Assembly: GCA_023433945.1 (NCBI GenBank) | Contig: JAEYTP010000101.1 | Coordinates: 1 to 6,339, forward strand | Length of the DNA stretch: 6,339 nucleotides | DNA from: Bacillota bacterium | Lineage (GTDB): Bacteria > Bacillota > Clostridia > Acetivibrionales > DSM-1351 | Direction: 5' to 3' | Notes under the pieces: model-generated | The model's database searches: none | Seen by the model: the letters and a program-made list of their open reading frames with translations, nothing else | Told to the model about the DNA's origin: nothing | In this document: positions 5,770 to 6,339 of the stretch, piece after piece | Position numbering within the stretch: the first letter of the stretch is position 1 | How the letters are laid out: each line of letters starts with the position of its first letter | Translations under genes and position numbers: made by a program

Positions 5770-5792
5770 TTATATAACGTTAGTTATATAAA
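5769..5792. promoter_or_regulatory. predicted TetR-type operator (autoregulation)
   Basis: TTTATATAAC (5769-5778) and GTTATATAAA (5783-5792) are perfect inverted 10-bp arms around GTTA. The element covers the predicted transcription start and meets the Shine-Dalgarno AAAGGAG (5791-5797). TetR-family regulators usually bind such dyads in their own promoter, so self-repression is the simplest reading. In RNA the arms would only partly be transcribed. Confidence 0.65.
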
Positions 5793-5804
5793 AGGAGTGA
5801 TATT

Positions 5805-6339
5805 ATAAAAGACACTATTATACACCATGCACTTATCCTTTTTGATAAAAAAGGATATCACGGTACGACAATGAGGGAAATAGGTAAAGCCGCAGGGTGT
5901 CAAATGCCAACTGTGTATTACTATTTTGTGAATAAGGAGGTGCTTTTTGACCAAGTTGTGCGTGTGAATTTTGAAAGATTACTTGAACGGATAGAAAGGG
6001 AATTAACTGAAGGATTGCCAATAAAAGAATCCTATATTCAAAGAGTAATCAATAAAAAGTCTTTATCCCAAGACGAAAAGTTAATTTATCGTCTTGCCTT
6101 AAAAACATGGCTAGGCTTTGAGGGGTGTGAATTTTCTCGGCAAAAACTAATTGAATGGGAACAGGTTGCCTATGAAAAAACATATAAAAAGTGTATGAGT
6201 GAAATCAAATCGATTATGTGGGCTAAATTTTTTGCTCGTTCTTTTACGAATATTATCCAAAGAATTATGCTTTTGGAAGAAGATATTCCAGATGATGAAA
6301 TTCGTGAGGAAATTAATATGATTTTCGAAGTAGCAATGA
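5805..6339 (+). CDS. TetR-family transcriptional regulator with ATA at the start position (3' partial)
   Basis: The frame encodes 178 residues with no internal stop and leaves the window in frame, so the last residues are missing; the family is usually about 190-210 long. The N-terminus is a clear TetR_N DNA-binding domain: TIIHHALILFDKKGYHGTTM (4-23), then a helix-turn-helix MREIGKAAGC-QMPTVYYYF (23-41) and NKEVLF (43-48). The rest is an all-helical ligand-binding and dimerisation domain with no assignable ligand. AAAGGAG at 5791-5797 lies 7 nt before ATA 5805, exactly where ATG is expected, and there is no in-frame ATG, GTG or TTG after the stops at 5775-5777 and 5781-5783 until ATG 5868, inside the DNA-binding domain. 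ATT 5802 is another weak candidate. So either the start codon has been lost (G to A), or a rare AUA/AUU start is used. Upstream codons read LYKRSDI, somewhat like a TetR arm, but lie in the operator and Shine-Dalgarno. Confidence 0.82.
   Translation, partial: MKDTIIHHALILFDKKGYHGTTMREIGKAAGCQMPTVYYYFVNKEVLFDQVVRVNFERLLERIERELTEGLPIKESYIQRVINKKSLSQDEKLIYRLALKTWLGFEGCEFSRQKLIEWEQVAYEKTYKKCMSEIKSIMWAKFFARSFTNIIQRIMLLEEDIPDDEIREEINMIFEVAM

Noticed and set aside
5833..6021. 62-residue reading frame on the minus strand
   Set aside because: It is antisense to the TetR DNA-binding domain, which is clearly the real coding frame.

Overview
The DNA is AT-rich, all supported genes lie on the + strand, ribosome binding sites are strong and purine-rich, and the promoters look like sigma-A sites. 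There is also a lipoprotein and several single-pass or few-pass membrane proteins. This fits a low-GC Gram-positive bacterium (Bacillota, most likely a Clostridia-type lineage). No rRNA, tRNA, CRISPR, transposase, integrase or plasmid replication gene is visible. It reads as chromosomal accessory sequence that is partly decaying, and the species cannot be named from it.

Layout. 1-971: the 3' end of an unrecognised gene, then a complete class I SAM-dependent methyltransferase. 1008-2962: a promoter (TTGGAT-N17-TATAAT), a leader of about 100 nt, and a two-gene unit encoding a four-helix membrane protein and a lipoprotein with two calcium-loop (VCBS/FG-GAP-like) segments. 2944-3180: a short tandem duplication with T-tracts at the lipoprotein's 3' end, then three tandem copies of a ~55-nt unit, each with an internal hairpin, the last ending just before a ribosome binding site. 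3182-3587: a rearranged scar in which the 5' part of a small membrane-protein gene is joined to the 3' part of a short-chain dehydrogenase (SDR) gene. The SDR piece also carries a one-base frameshift and a lost catalytic lysine.

3642-3980: an intact DUF1801 (YdhG-like) gene. 4088-5649: a two-gene unit of a membrane-anchored extracytoplasmic protein and a membrane-anchored M23 (LytM-type) peptidase, probably acting at the cell surface. 5644-5742: short repeats and dyads. 5741-6339: a TetR-family regulator gene with a near-consensus promoter, a perfect 10-bp inverted-repeat operator over the predicted transcription start, and a well-placed Shine-Dalgarno. It has no ATG, GTG or TTG at the start position (the codon there is ATA), and it runs off the right edge.

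The genes do not form one obvious pathway. Two cell-envelope modules (1146-2962 and 4088-5649) flank the decayed region, and the TetR gene probably begins a separate regulated unit to the right. The observations most worth a second look are the three-copy hairpin repeat, the TetR gene without a canonical start codon beneath an intact control region, and the membrane-gene/SDR junction. I see no firm evidence for a complete new defence or mobile system.
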